Below, piece after piece: positions 15,654 to 23,547 of a DNA stretch of 38,880 nt. Made by a program: the position numbers and the translations under genes. The notes beneath the pieces are model-generated. The model saw only the letters and a program-made list of their open reading frames with translations. It made no database searches and was not told the DNA's origin. Every line of letters starts with the position of its first letter. Position 1 is the first letter of the stretch. Origin of the DNA: Fibrobacter sp. (GTDB taxonomy: Bacteria > Fibrobacterota > Chitinivibrionia > Chitinivibrionales > Chitinispirillaceae). Location: NCBI GenBank assembly GCA_012515615.1, contig JAAYYB010000144.1, forward strand, positions 1-38,880, read 5' to 3'.

Positions 15654-18476
15654 ATGATCCGCAGAATCCGCAATCTGGCATTAGATCTCAATCCGGTGCT
15701 GAGTTCCTGCGTGCTGTTTATATTTCTGATGTCATGGAATGTGCTCACATTCCGCAATGCTGAATTCCTTAACAGAAATCTGATTTACAGCCAGTCTCAG
15801 AACACTCTTCAGCAATTGGCTAATCAGATTGAAGGCCGGCTCCTTGAGTATAAAAATGATATCGCGATTCTGGCTCAACTGTGGCCCAACTATCTGGAAG
15901 AGAATCAGGAGGCAAATTTCCTGAGAGATGCGACAAAAATAGCAACCCATAAACCGGTTTACCATACAATTAATTTCCTCGACACAAACAGTACTGTACT
16001 AATTTCCGCGCCACTGCAAAGAAGACCTGACCTCAAAAATTTTAACCTCTCCATCTTTCCAGAGCGAAAAGAACTGCACAGAAAAGTGCTCCTTGAAAAA
16101 CGCCCACTGTGCTCACCACCTTTACGGTTTAATAATGGGCGGCTCGGGATGGTTATCTGGTATCCTGTGATAATAGAAAGATCTGGTGAAAAAATTATCA
16201 CTGGATTGATTGCAGGTACCTTTTATATGCAGGAACTTTTACAGGTGGTGTTGTCTTCTGTTAACAGAGATGATTTCCAGACCCGGATCAGCATAAATGG
16301 AACTACTTACCATTCTGATTTCTCACCATCAACCGCTTCCCAAAGCTACAATTTCAGTTTCAATGTACTTGGTGTAGACTGGGATATTGGTGTCCAGGTC
16401 GCTCCGAAAAGCTACTTCAGGAATCTTAAAAATGGATCACTGTGGCTTTTTGTAACCGGAACAGCTATAGCCGTAATTGCCACACTTCTCTTCGTACTTG
16501 TACTTGTGGCAATGAAAAGAATCAGAAAGAGCCAGATTGATTTGCGCAAATCGGAAGAAAACTACCGTCAGCTCTTTCAGGTCAACCCCCATCCTATGAT
16601 GGTTTTTGATCTTCAGACGCTGGAAATTCTTTCTGTGAATAATGCCGCAATCTATGTCTACGGATATTCCGAAGAGGAATTCCTTTCCATGACAGTCAGG
16701 GATCTCAGGCCTCTCAATGACTATCCTCTTATGGAACTATTCATAGAAGAGATCAGAAGCGGCCAGCACAAATCCGATATAGCACATCACCGGAAAAAAA
16801 ACGGAGAAATCTTCCGGGTTGAAATCATTTCTCACTCTCTGGAGATTGAGAACGGAAGACAGACTCAGATAGCATTGATTAATGATGTTACCGAAAAGCT
16901 CAAAGCAGAAGAAGCACTGAAGAGAAATGAAGAAAACCTCAGCATCACTCTTAACAGTATTGGAGACGCTGTAATTGTGACTGATCACGCCGGGTCAGTT
17001 GTACGCATGAACCCGGCAGCAGAGAAGATGACCGGATGGAGTTTATACCAGGGCCTGGGAAAAAATCTTGGCGAATTATGCTGCTTGTCGAAAAAAGATA
17101 CAGAAGAAAACCTGCTTCCATATATCATCTCAGTCAAGGACTTCTATTCCTCTGTTATACCGCTGGTTTTAAAGGGACGCGACTCGACCGAACTCCTGGT
17201 AAGCTGCAGCAGTGCCCAACTTATCTCAAAAGATAGAAAGCTTCAAGGTATGGTTCTTGTTCTGCAGGATATCACTGAACGCGTCCAGCTCGAAGAGCAG
17301 CTCAGGCAATCACAGAAACTGGAAGTGATCGGACAACTTGCAGGCGGTGTGGCACACGATTTCAATAACATTCTATTGCCTATTGTGGCCTATGCAGATC
17401 TTGCTTTACACAAAGCAGAAACCGGTCAGGAGATAACTGACGATTTAACTGAAATTATCAAAGCCGCTGACAGAGCAAAAAATCTGGTTAACCAGCTTCT
17501 TGCATTCAGCCGAAAACAACTCCTCCAGACAAAGGTCGTCAACATCAACAGCATACTGGAAAACATTTCAGGAATGCTGCAAAGATTGATTGGTGAGAAT
17601 ATTACCATTGAAATGCAACTATCACCTGACATTGGAAATATCAAAGCTGATGTGTCTCAAATAGAGCAGATACTGCTTAATATGGCAGTTAACGCAAGAG
17701 ATGCCATGCCGGATGGCGGCAAATTGACTTTTATTACGTCTGAAACCATCCTGAATTTACAACCCGCTTCTCTCTCTCCAGATCTTCCTGAAGGAAACTA
17801 CATTCTGCTGAAAGTAACCGACACCGGCATTGGGATGGATGAAAAGACCAGAGAGAAGATCTTTGAACCTTTTTTTACCACAAAAGATAAATTCAAAGGA
17901 ACAGGACTGGGCCTTGCGACTGCATATGGTATCGTAAAGCAGCATGGAGGAACTATTCAGGTCAAAACAGAGCCTGATAAAGGCACTTCTTTTCTAATCT
18001 TTATTCCAAAGTGTTCAGAGTTTGAAGAAACTGCTTTACCTGAACAGAAACCGGCAGCATGCCAGCCGGAAATAAACGGTATATCTATTCTCCTTGTTGA
18101 AGATGAACAGATAGTCCGCACACCAATCAGCAGGTTTCTTACAGGCAAAGGGGTTACTGTTACTGAAGCGCAAAACGGCAGACTTGCTCTGGATCTGATA
18201 ATAAAGAATGAAAGGAAATTTGATATAGTGATCACTGATGTTGTAATGCCTGAGATGAACGGCAAAGAACTCTGCGATGAAATTGCAAAAACAGCACCCG
18301 GAATCAGAGTCATTTACATGTCAGGGTACTCCGATGACATCATCACCAATAAAGGTATTCTCGATAATGATGTCAATTTTCTGCGTAAACCATTCTCTAT
18401 GGAGACCCTCTGGGAGATAGTACAGAAGACATTGAGGGATCCGGAAAAATCCGGATCCCTCCCCACTGCTCATTGA
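15654..18476 (+). CDS. Membrane hybrid histidine kinase (sensor-PAS-PAS-HisKA-HATPase-REC)
   Basis: This 940-residue sensor has TM1 at about 15-33, a periplasmic sensing domain at about 34-262 (Cache/CHASE-like by layout), TM2 at about 264-287, and PAS domains at about 305-415 and 428-545. HisKA carries the phospho-acceptor His568 in GGVAHDFNNILLPI. HATPase_c has an N-box (NMAVNARDAM), G1 (DTGIGMD) and G2 (KGTGLGLA). A C-terminal receiver domain has Glu816-Asp817 and phospho-acceptor Asp862 (ITDVVMPEMNG). No output domain is present, so it either phosphorylates a separate regulator or works through a phosphorelay. AGGAGAGG precedes ATG 15654. The gene converges on hcp with only 41 nt between stops and shares the upstream element of hcp. 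Confidence 0.92.
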   Translation: MIRRIRNLALDLNPVLSSCVLFIFLMSWNVLTFRNAEFLNRNLIYSQSQNTLQQLANQIEGRLLEYKNDIAILAQLWPNYLEENQEANFLRDATKIATHKPVYHTINFLDTNSTVLISAPLQRRPDLKNFNLSIFPERKELHRKVLLEKRPLCSPPLRFNNGRLGMVIWYPVIIERSGEKIITGLIAGTFYMQELLQVVLSSVNRDDFQTRISINGTTYHSDFSPSTASQSYNFSFNVLGVDWDIGVQVAPKSYFRNLKNGSLWLFVTGTAIAVIATLLFVLVLVAMKRIRKSQIDLRKSEENYRQLFQVNPHPMMVFDLQTLEILSVNNAAIYVYGYSEEEFLSMTVRDLRPLNDYPLMELFIEEIRSGQHKSDIAHHRKKNGEIFRVEIISHSLEIENGRQTQIALINDVTEKLKAEEALKRNEENLSITLNSIGDAVIVTDHAGSVVRMNPAAEKMTGWSLYQGLGKNLGELCCLSKKDTEENLLPYIISVKDFYSSVIPLVLKGRDSTELLVSCSSAQLISKDRKLQGMVLVLQDITERVQLEEQLRQSQKLEVIGQLAGGVAHDFNNILLPIVAYADLALHKAETGQEITDDLTEIIKAADRAKNLVNQLLAFSRKQLLQTKVVNINSILENISGMLQRLIGENITIEMQLSPDIGNIKADVSQIEQILLNMAVNARDAMPDGGKLTFITSETILNLQPASLSPDLPEGNYILLKVTDTGIGMDEKTREKIFEPFFTTKDKFKGTGLGLATAYGIVKQHGGTIQVKTEPDKGTSFLIFIPKCSEFEETALPEQKPAACQPEINGISILLVEDEQIVRTPISRFLTGKGVTVTEAQNGRLALDLIIKNERKFDIVITDVVMPEMNGKELCDEIAKTAPGIRVIYMSGYSDDIITNKGILDNDVNFLRKPFSMETLWEIVQKTLRDPEKSGSLPTAH
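18434..18461. terminator. Perfect 12-bp hairpin at the 3' end of the kinase gene
   Basis: GAGGGATCCGGA (18434-18445) and its exact complement (18450-18461) enclose an AAAA loop. The hairpin lies inside the last codons of the kinase, just before the convergent hcp stop. No T-tract follows on either strand, so it may act as a transcript-end stabiliser or a barrier between the convergent units rather than an intrinsic terminator. Confidence 0.5.
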
Positions 18477-18517
18477 GAAAGCTCTCTTGATAGGCAGATC
18501 TGCACAAAGCCCCATTT

Positions 18518-19003
18518 TCATCGTCCTTCTTTCCAGGCATCTGAAGCCTGAAGATTACCATCTGTATAGGTCCATACTATCTTCTGATATCGCATCTGCA
18601 CCTCTTCAAGATGATCGAATCTTTCTTTTGATGAGTCTTTAACATTGTACATTATCGGTCTGACAGAGCATATCTTTACTCCCTGAAGCACATGATTGAA
18701 GTATTCGGTTTCAGATCCAGTATCATCAATACGATACCACTTTATTTCCACCGTTGAAAAAGTCTGTCCCTCACAGACTGCCTTGTAAAGATACGGAGAT
18801 GAGGCATCGACAGCCTTAACTACTTTCAAAGCCTCATGTTTACGTGTACCTGTCAATCTTCCCGTGTCAGGATCTGTAGGAATTCTGACTTCATGATCAA
18901 ACGCCAGTACTTCCACACTTTTCTCTCTTCCCGCAACATCAACTGAGCCGTCTATTGCATTGCCGGCATCATCTTTAAGCCACATGTAAGCTGGAATAGG
19001 CAT
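18518..19003 (-). CDS. hcp: Type VI secretion tube protein Hcp
   Basis: This 161-residue Hcp-family protein forms the hexameric rings of the T6SS inner tube and is exported through the contracting sheath. It starts with the family pattern MPIPAYMWLKDDAGNAIDGSV and contains the EVLAFDHEVRIP strand, RKHEALKVVKAVDASSPYL and the C-terminal DHLEEVQMRYQKIVWTY segment. AAAGGAGA precedes ATG 19003. It lies 132 nt downstream of tssC on the same strand, and the gap holds its own conserved upstream element, so it may be expressed separately from tssABC. Length is typical. Confidence 0.95.
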   Translation of the reverse strand: MPIPAYMWLKDDAGNAIDGSVDVAGREKSVEVLAFDHEVRIPTDPDTGRLTGTRKHEALKVVKAVDASSPYLYKAVCEGQTFSTVEIKWYRIDDTGSETEYFNHVLQGVKICSVRPIMYNVKDSSKERFDHLEEVQMRYQKIVWTYTDGNLQASDAWKEGR

Positions 19004-19033
19004 ACTTTCTCCTTTCGTGCGTTTACTTGTTGT

Positions 19034-19122
19034 TACCTGACTTATCCACCCGGATCAGAGCGAACTGCACTTATCCCTTGTGCATAAAGGCTTTCAGAAA
19101 TCTTGATGTACCACCAGTGCGG
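19034..19122 (-). promoter_or_regulatory. Conserved upstream element of hcp (copy 2)
   Basis: Read toward hcp, this sequence matches the element upstream of the kinase gene. It shares CACTGGT and ACATC at the start, then the near-identical 57-nt core (19034-19090) with TGCAC-N9-GTGCA and two ATAAGT repeats, ending GTCAGGTA. The element ends about 30 nt before the hcp start codon. Confidence 0.75.
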
Positions 19123-19135
19123 TCAGTTTATCAGA

Positions 19136-20650
19136 TTATTTTCCTTTGGGCATCTGTGATACAAGAGATATGCTGATATCAATTCCTTCTATCTGAAAGT
19201 GCGGCATAACGGAAAGAGTGACAGAGAAGAAGCCGGGGTTATCTTCTATTTCGCTTACTGTCACATCTGCAGCTTTCAGCGGATGAGATGCTATAAGCTC
19301 CTGCCCGGGATCGTTCATCTCCGTAACCAGCCTCTTTACCCATTTACTCAGTTCATCCTGAAGGACCATTTTACTTTTTGTGGCACCAATATTTTCCCGC
19401 TGAATTACCTTCAGATAATGTGCTATCCGGGAAACAAGAAAGATGTAAGGCAGCCTTGAATTTATCCGCATATTCGCGCTTACCACAGGATTGTCATACT
19501 CCTGAGGCTTCTGGGCCGAGTTTGCGGAAAAGAAACAGGCATAGTCACGGTTTTTGTAAAAAGAAAGCGGTATAAAACCCTCCTGGGCAAATTCAAATTC
19601 CCGGGTTTCAGGAATCAATATCTCTGTAGGAATCTTCATCTGTTTTCCTTTTCCGGCATCATACAGGTGTATCGGAAGATCTCCAACCCTCCCGCCAGCT
19701 TCCGGGCCCCGTATCTGCACACACCACCCATTGTCAATAAACGATCGGACCATATTTGCCGCGAATGCAAAAGACCCGTTTCCCCAGAGATATTTCCTGT
19801 GATCACTTCCATTTACGTTTTCGGTATAGTTAAACTCTTTCACCGGCGAAGTATCGGGACCATATGGGAGCCGCAGCATGAACCTTGGAAGAGTGAGGCC
19901 TACATACCGCGAGTCATCAGACTGCCGGAATGCATTCCAGCGCAAGAATTCGCTTCGTTCCATGTAGTTGTGAAGATCCTCGATTCTTGGCAGGTCATCA
20001 ATATTGCTTTTACCGAAAAACTTCGGTGTGACCGACCCAATAAAGGGGCAGTGACAGCTTGCTGCAACCTTTGAGATCTCCTGAAGAAGGAACACATCCG
20101 GGGCACCGGAATCAAACTCCAGATCTGAAATAATCCCCGCATAGGGCTCTCCTCCCGGAGTATCATACTCATCTGTATAAACAAGCTTGTAAAGCCCAGA
20201 CTGAATCGTCTCAGGAGCATCTTCAAAATCTTCCGACAGCTCTTCCTTCCTGACATCCAGCATATCAATTTTTACGTTTCTCCTGAAATCTGTTCTGTCA
20301 ACAAGAAATTTAATGCTCCTCCAGGCTTCCTCCATTTTCTGGAATTCAGGACTGTGCAAAATTTCATCAAGCTGAAGCGAGATCAGCCGGTCGATCTCAG
20401 CTATCTGGTTATCAAGTACCACTTTATCAATTTTATCAATTGCAACAGGTGAGCTGAGAATGCTCTGAATAAAAAATGCCAGCGCAGCACCAATCCTTTC
20501 ATTTGCATTACTCTCAGCAAGAGCCTCTGCGTTTCTGAATCCGGAGATATCAACCGTGCTTTGCGGAATCGGCAGGTTCATCGTCTGATATATGTAATCG
20601 AGCCCCCGGGCTGTTTCTGAATTGACCGGGTTTTCCAACTGAGCTTCCAT
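19136..20650 (-). CDS. tssC: Type VI secretion contractile sheath large subunit TssC (VipB)
   Basis: This 504-residue ImpC/VipB/EvpB-family protein co-assembles with TssB into the contractile sheath around the Hcp tube. Recognisable blocks are LHSPEFQKMEEAWRSIKFLV near residue 105, ISDLEFDSG, SRYVGLTLPRFMLRLPYG, WGNGSFAFAANMVRSF and LPYIFLVSRIAHYLKVIQRENIG. The C-terminal SVTLSVMPHFQIEGIDISISL is the typical end of the family. It starts 26 nt after the tssB stop. Length is normal for TssC. Confidence 0.96.
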   Translation of the reverse strand: MEAQLENPVNSETARGLDYIYQTMNLPIPQSTVDISGFRNAEALAESNANERIGAALAFFIQSILSSPVAIDKIDKVVLDNQIAEIDRLISLQLDEILHSPEFQKMEEAWRSIKFLVDRTDFRRNVKIDMLDVRKEELSEDFEDAPETIQSGLYKLVYTDEYDTPGGEPYAGIISDLEFDSGAPDVFLLQEISKVAASCHCPFIGSVTPKFFGKSNIDDLPRIEDLHNYMERSEFLRWNAFRQSDDSRYVGLTLPRFMLRLPYGPDTSPVKEFNYTENVNGSDHRKYLWGNGSFAFAANMVRSFIDNGWCVQIRGPEAGGRVGDLPIHLYDAGKGKQMKIPTEILIPETREFEFAQEGFIPLSFYKNRDYACFFSANSAQKPQEYDNPVVSANMRINSRLPYIFLVSRIAHYLKVIQRENIGATKSKMVLQDELSKWVKRLVTEMNDPGQELIASHPLKAADVTVSEIEDNPGFFSVTLSVMPHFQIEGIDISISLVSQMPKGK

Positions 20651-20676
20651 ATAAGGTTCTCCTGAAGGTTAATGGT

Positions 20677-21183
20677 TCATGCAGGCTGTTCCTGAGCTTC
20701 CGGAACAATTTTTTGTAACTGCTCCTGAAGCAGTTTCATCGAAGCAGGGGTCCTCAGAATCTCCTCAAGCCGTTTCCTGAATTCCCTGTTGTCCAGAAGG
20801 TTTGATTTGAGATCTTTAAGTAGATTACGTGCAGCAAGAAGCCTGCTTAATGCGGGTACATTTCCGGCAACATTCCCCGGTTTGAATGAATCCATGTCCT
20901 TTATCTCAAGACTGACCCTCAGGTCACCCTGCCCGGAAAGTTTATTTTCTACTGCAAAGTCAACCTTCAAATTCATACTCTCCATAACCCGCCCGAAATT
21001 CTCTTTGTTGATGCAGATTTTCTCCCGTTCGGAAATTCTCTTTTCCTTTTCTTGTCCGGTAAAGTCTCCCATTACCAGAAGCTTCATCGGCAGTTCAATC
21101 TTCTTTTTCGCATCACCTTTTCCTACATCAAGTTTTAGATTGATTCTTGCAGCAGGAATTTCATTCTGAAAACTTCCCGACAT
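20677..21183 (-). CDS. tssB: Type VI secretion sheath small subunit TssB (VipA)
   Basis: This 168-residue ImpB/VipA-family protein is the partner of TssC in the sheath. It has ARINLKLDVGKGDAKKKIELP and KLLVMGDFTG, the family's N-terminal hallmark, then NFGRVMESMNLKVDF, with the coiled C-terminal helix region that pairs with TssC. It lies 15 nt downstream of tssA and 26 nt upstream of tssC, so tssA-tssB-tssC is one operon. Confidence 0.95.
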   Translation of the reverse strand: MSGSFQNEIPAARINLKLDVGKGDAKKKIELPMKLLVMGDFTGQEKEKRISEREKICINKENFGRVMESMNLKVDFAVENKLSGQGDLRVSLEIKDMDSFKPGNVAGNVPALSRLLAARNLLKDLKSNLLDNREFRKRLEEILRTPASMKLLQEQLQKIVPEAQEQPA

Positions 21184-21198
21184 AAGCTACCTGCCTTT

Positions 21199-22638
21199 CT
21201 ATTGTTTGTTTATATGAAGCCATTTTACAGGGTCTAACCGCAAGATCCGGTTCAAAACAAGCTTTTGCCTGTTCTGCCTTATTTCTGCAGACATCTTCGC
21301 CTCCCGGTAAGCTTTCAAAAGCAGCACTCCGGTTTCAATCGCAAGCTCTGGCTCCCACAAGTCAAGGTCAATCTGTTCCGTTTTTGTGCTGAGCGACTCA
21401 AGTATTAAAACAGCAGAATCGGCCTGTGAGGCCTTAAGAAGAATACCAGCTATCAGAAGCGATCTCCTGAAATTCTCTCTTCCGCCAGTCATCCCGTTAC
21501 AAGATTTAATCTGACCGATTGCCTCTTCATACTTTCCTTCAGCACACAAAACATCAGCCTTCTTCTGCAGCATTCCAAAGCTGTCCTCTCCATTTACAGA
21601 AAGATCATCGGAACAATCTTCATCTGCACTTACCTTTATCACATCTTGTTCTACCCAGCATTTTGTTGCTTCATCACAGAATGGGGTCCCGTCTGAAAAT
21701 GACATCGTAAGCAGCTCCGGAACTCTTTGCAGTAAGCACGCCATTTCAACTATTACAGCATCCCTAACCTCGCAGTACTGAGATCCCAGACCGCTGCAGG
21801 CTGCAGCTATATAGCGCTGAAGATCAAGCCATACATGCCCCGCACCACGCCAAAATTCGATTTCACTCTTCTCAAGAAGTCTCTTCCACTCTTTTTTTTC
21901 CCATAATGTCCAGAGCATATTTCTCTGCCCCGGATCAGGAGCGCCTATCAAAGACTTTCCATTCTCAGATGGCGGAGCCTTTTTCAGAAGATCCCACCTG
22001 ATGCTTCGCATGATTCTGTAACCGGAACCCTTCAAGGGTTCCTTTTCAATCAGAAGTCGGGCATCCTCTTTTATGCGGTTCTGAATCTGTTTTTGATCAA
22101 TATCAGACTTCACGTCGATCTCTGATCCTGCCAAGGAAGAAACCGCAACCGCAGGGTTTGTACTTATCTGCCATTCCATTGCTGTATTCAGGAGACCTGC
22201 TGGAAACGGGGAGCGCTCACCAAATTTCTTTTCAAGCACCGATCTGAGCTTCTGCAACGCCTTTAACAGCCTCAATACATTTCCGTGATTTTGTACCCCG
22301 GGGTTCTTGCCATTTAATAAACCCGTGTATCGATCTTCAGATAACCACTTTAGTGCCAATAAGCGGGCACGCTCACGATCGGGGTAGAGCAGATCAAAAT
22401 TCCGTTCTGCAATAACCGAAAGGCCCTCAAACACATCGACGTACTTTTCCCACTCTTCATTACGCAGGTAAACCAGACTGAGATAGACAATTACACGGAG
22501 ATCTTTTGATTTTTCCTTTAGCAAAGTGAGCGAATTCTGTTCAACCAGGTCAAAATTGATATCACCAGTTCTGCAGATCTCATTCCTGAGTGCTTCAAAT
22601 TGAGCATCGTAACTGATATTGCATCCGTTTGGGTTCAC
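21199..22638 (-). CDS. tssA: Type VI secretion protein TssA (ImpA N-terminal domain), start disturbed
   Basis: TssA proteins cap and prime sheath-tube assembly at the baseplate. The N-terminal ImpA_N region is visible (CNISYDAQFEALRNEI; VYLSLVYLRNEEWEKYVDVFEGLSVIAERNFDLLYPDRERARLLALKWLSE), as is the short-TssA-like end RLDPVKWLHI. The longest frame from an accepted start begins at GTG 22638. The homologous N-terminus clearly extends upstream in frame, with about 14 residues reading ISTLLSLITEPFDG, the family's xLLxPISxxxPxG. AAGGAG at 22688-22693 is followed by an ATG (22685) in the wrong frame, which would read into a stop after eight codons. Either a 1-nt deletion (ATGGAT to ATGAT), a sequencing error or an ATT start (22680) is needed. 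Confidence 0.82.
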   Translation of the reverse strand: MNPNGCNISYDAQFEALRNEICRTGDINFDLVEQNSLTLLKEKSKDLRVIVYLSLVYLRNEEWEKYVDVFEGLSVIAERNFDLLYPDRERARLLALKWLSEDRYTGLLNGKNPGVQNHGNVLRLLKALQKLRSVLEKKFGERSPFPAGLLNTAMEWQISTNPAVAVSSLAGSEIDVKSDIDQKQIQNRIKEDARLLIEKEPLKGSGYRIMRSIRWDLLKKAPPSENGKSLIGAPDPGQRNMLWTLWEKKEWKRLLEKSEIEFWRGAGHVWLDLQRYIAAACSGLGSQYCEVRDAVIVEMACLLQRVPELLTMSFSDGTPFCDEATKCWVEQDVIKVSADEDCSDDLSVNGEDSFGMLQKKADVLCAEGKYEEAIGQIKSCNGMTGGRENFRRSLLIAGILLKASQADSAVLILESLSTKTEQIDLDLWEPELAIETGVLLLKAYREAKMSAEIRQNRQKLVLNRILRLDPVKWLHINKQ

Positions 22639-22693
22639 CCCGTCAAACGGTTCAGTAATCAGAGATAGAAGAGTGGAAATATCATTCTCCTTT
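22639..22693 (-). promoter_or_regulatory. tssA translation-start region with frame problem
   Basis: On the minus strand, AAGGAG (22693-22688) precedes ATG 22685. Read from that ATG, the frame gives MIFPLFYL and stops. The frame of TssA has no ATG here, only ATT at 22680 and GTG at 22638. Confidence 0.6.
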
Positions 22694-23094
22694 GATCAGA
22701 TTAATAACGAGCAAATGAGAAATGGTAAGGATACTTCCGGAACTGAAAACTATGAGATTATAAAGAAATGCGAGATTGAGAGACGTGAAAACATTTTTAA
22801 TATAGTTTTGTACAAAGAGGAACTGGTATTTTTTACTGAAAATATTCTAGGGTACCTCTAAAGATTCATTTTCCGCTTCAGCCGGCTGCAATTTCTACGG
22901 CGCTGCCGTTGTACGGGAATCTATTTCCCACCCAAGGTCGCTATGACAATCGGGTTTGGCATCGGATTCAGTATCGAAAACTCTGAAGAGACAAGGATAA
23001 CACTGCACAATCGAAGGCGACCGTGGCAGACGGATCGACCAGACCCGCTTTCGGGGACACAACAGAACATAAAACTGTTTTAGTGTTGTTTAGC
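22694..23094. other. Intergenic region of mixed composition, no gene supported
   Basis: Nothing identifiable is encoded. Roughly 22694-22870 is AT-rich, as expected of a promoter region for tssA. From about 22880 to 23060 the sequence turns GC-rich, with open frames on both strands that match no family I recognise. That abrupt change suggests an intergenic repeat or a decayed insertion. The stop of the Mth938-like gene lies at 23095. Confidence 0.4.
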
Positions 23095-23535
23095 TTACTT
23101 TACCTTAAGCAGCACAGCAACCGGTTTACCGCTCTCTTTCATTGTGTTATAGGCTGCTACAGCATCCCCGGAGGGCATCTGGCGGATAATGATCCGGCGT
23201 TCCCTGAGCACTGAAATCATTTTTTTGTCCAGTTCAAAAGCCACGGAATCAAATCCTGTTCCCACTAAAAGAGTCAGATCAGTGTCTGTTCTCTTATAAG
23301 AAGGCAGATGATTATCAAACCAGTATTTGACATTAGTTTTTTCCCGCAGGTCAAGTTCAACAGCCATTCCGCCGTTGGGCTTTACAAAGAGATCAAAGAA
23401 AGCGACCGGAATTTTATTGTAGACTACGAAGTTCTGCCGTGCAATGCCGAAGCGCCCTGATGGATTATAAAACCAGTAGAAAACCAGCGCCATGATGATC
23501 AGGCTTAGAATTTTATGGCGCCAGAAAAATGCCAT
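23095..23535 (-). CDS. Membrane-anchored Mth938-like (DUF498/NDUFAF3-type) protein
   Basis: This 146-residue protein has an N-terminal membrane segment (about residues 8-24, LSLIIMALVFYWFY). Its C-terminal half fits the Mth938/DUF498 pattern: TLLVGTGFDSV, then MPSGDAVAAYNTMKESGKPVAVLLKV at the end. In eukaryotes the related NDUFAF3 assists complex I assembly; bacterial function is unknown. The gene begins 12 nt after the sigma-factor stop, so the two are probably co-transcribed. The anchor is unusual for the family, whose members are normally small and soluble. Confidence 0.65.
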   Translation of the reverse strand: MAFFWRHKILSLIIMALVFYWFYNPSGRFGIARQNFVVYNKIPVAFFDLFVKPNGGMAVELDLREKTNVKYWFDNHLPSYKRTDTDLTLLVGTGFDSVAFELDKKMISVLRERRIIIRQMPSGDAVAAYNTMKESGKPVAVLLKVK

Positions 23536-23547
23536 GGGTTTTCTCTG

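Noticed and set aside
15654-19003. The inverted ~90-nt repeats flanking kinase and hcp as terminal repeats of a transposon
   Set aside because: Both copies stop 30-40 nt before start codons and are oriented as promoters/leaders. There is no transposase between them, no target duplication was seen, and hcp belongs to a T6SS operon that crosses the right copy.
22619-22861. 80-codon rightward ORF upstream of tssA
   Set aside because: It overlaps the clearly coding 5' end of tssA and has no homology pattern or SD.
23023-23214. 63-codon rightward ORF overlapping the Mth938-like gene end
   Set aside because: Its second half is the antisense of a real gene and the first half lies in the anonymous GC-rich block.
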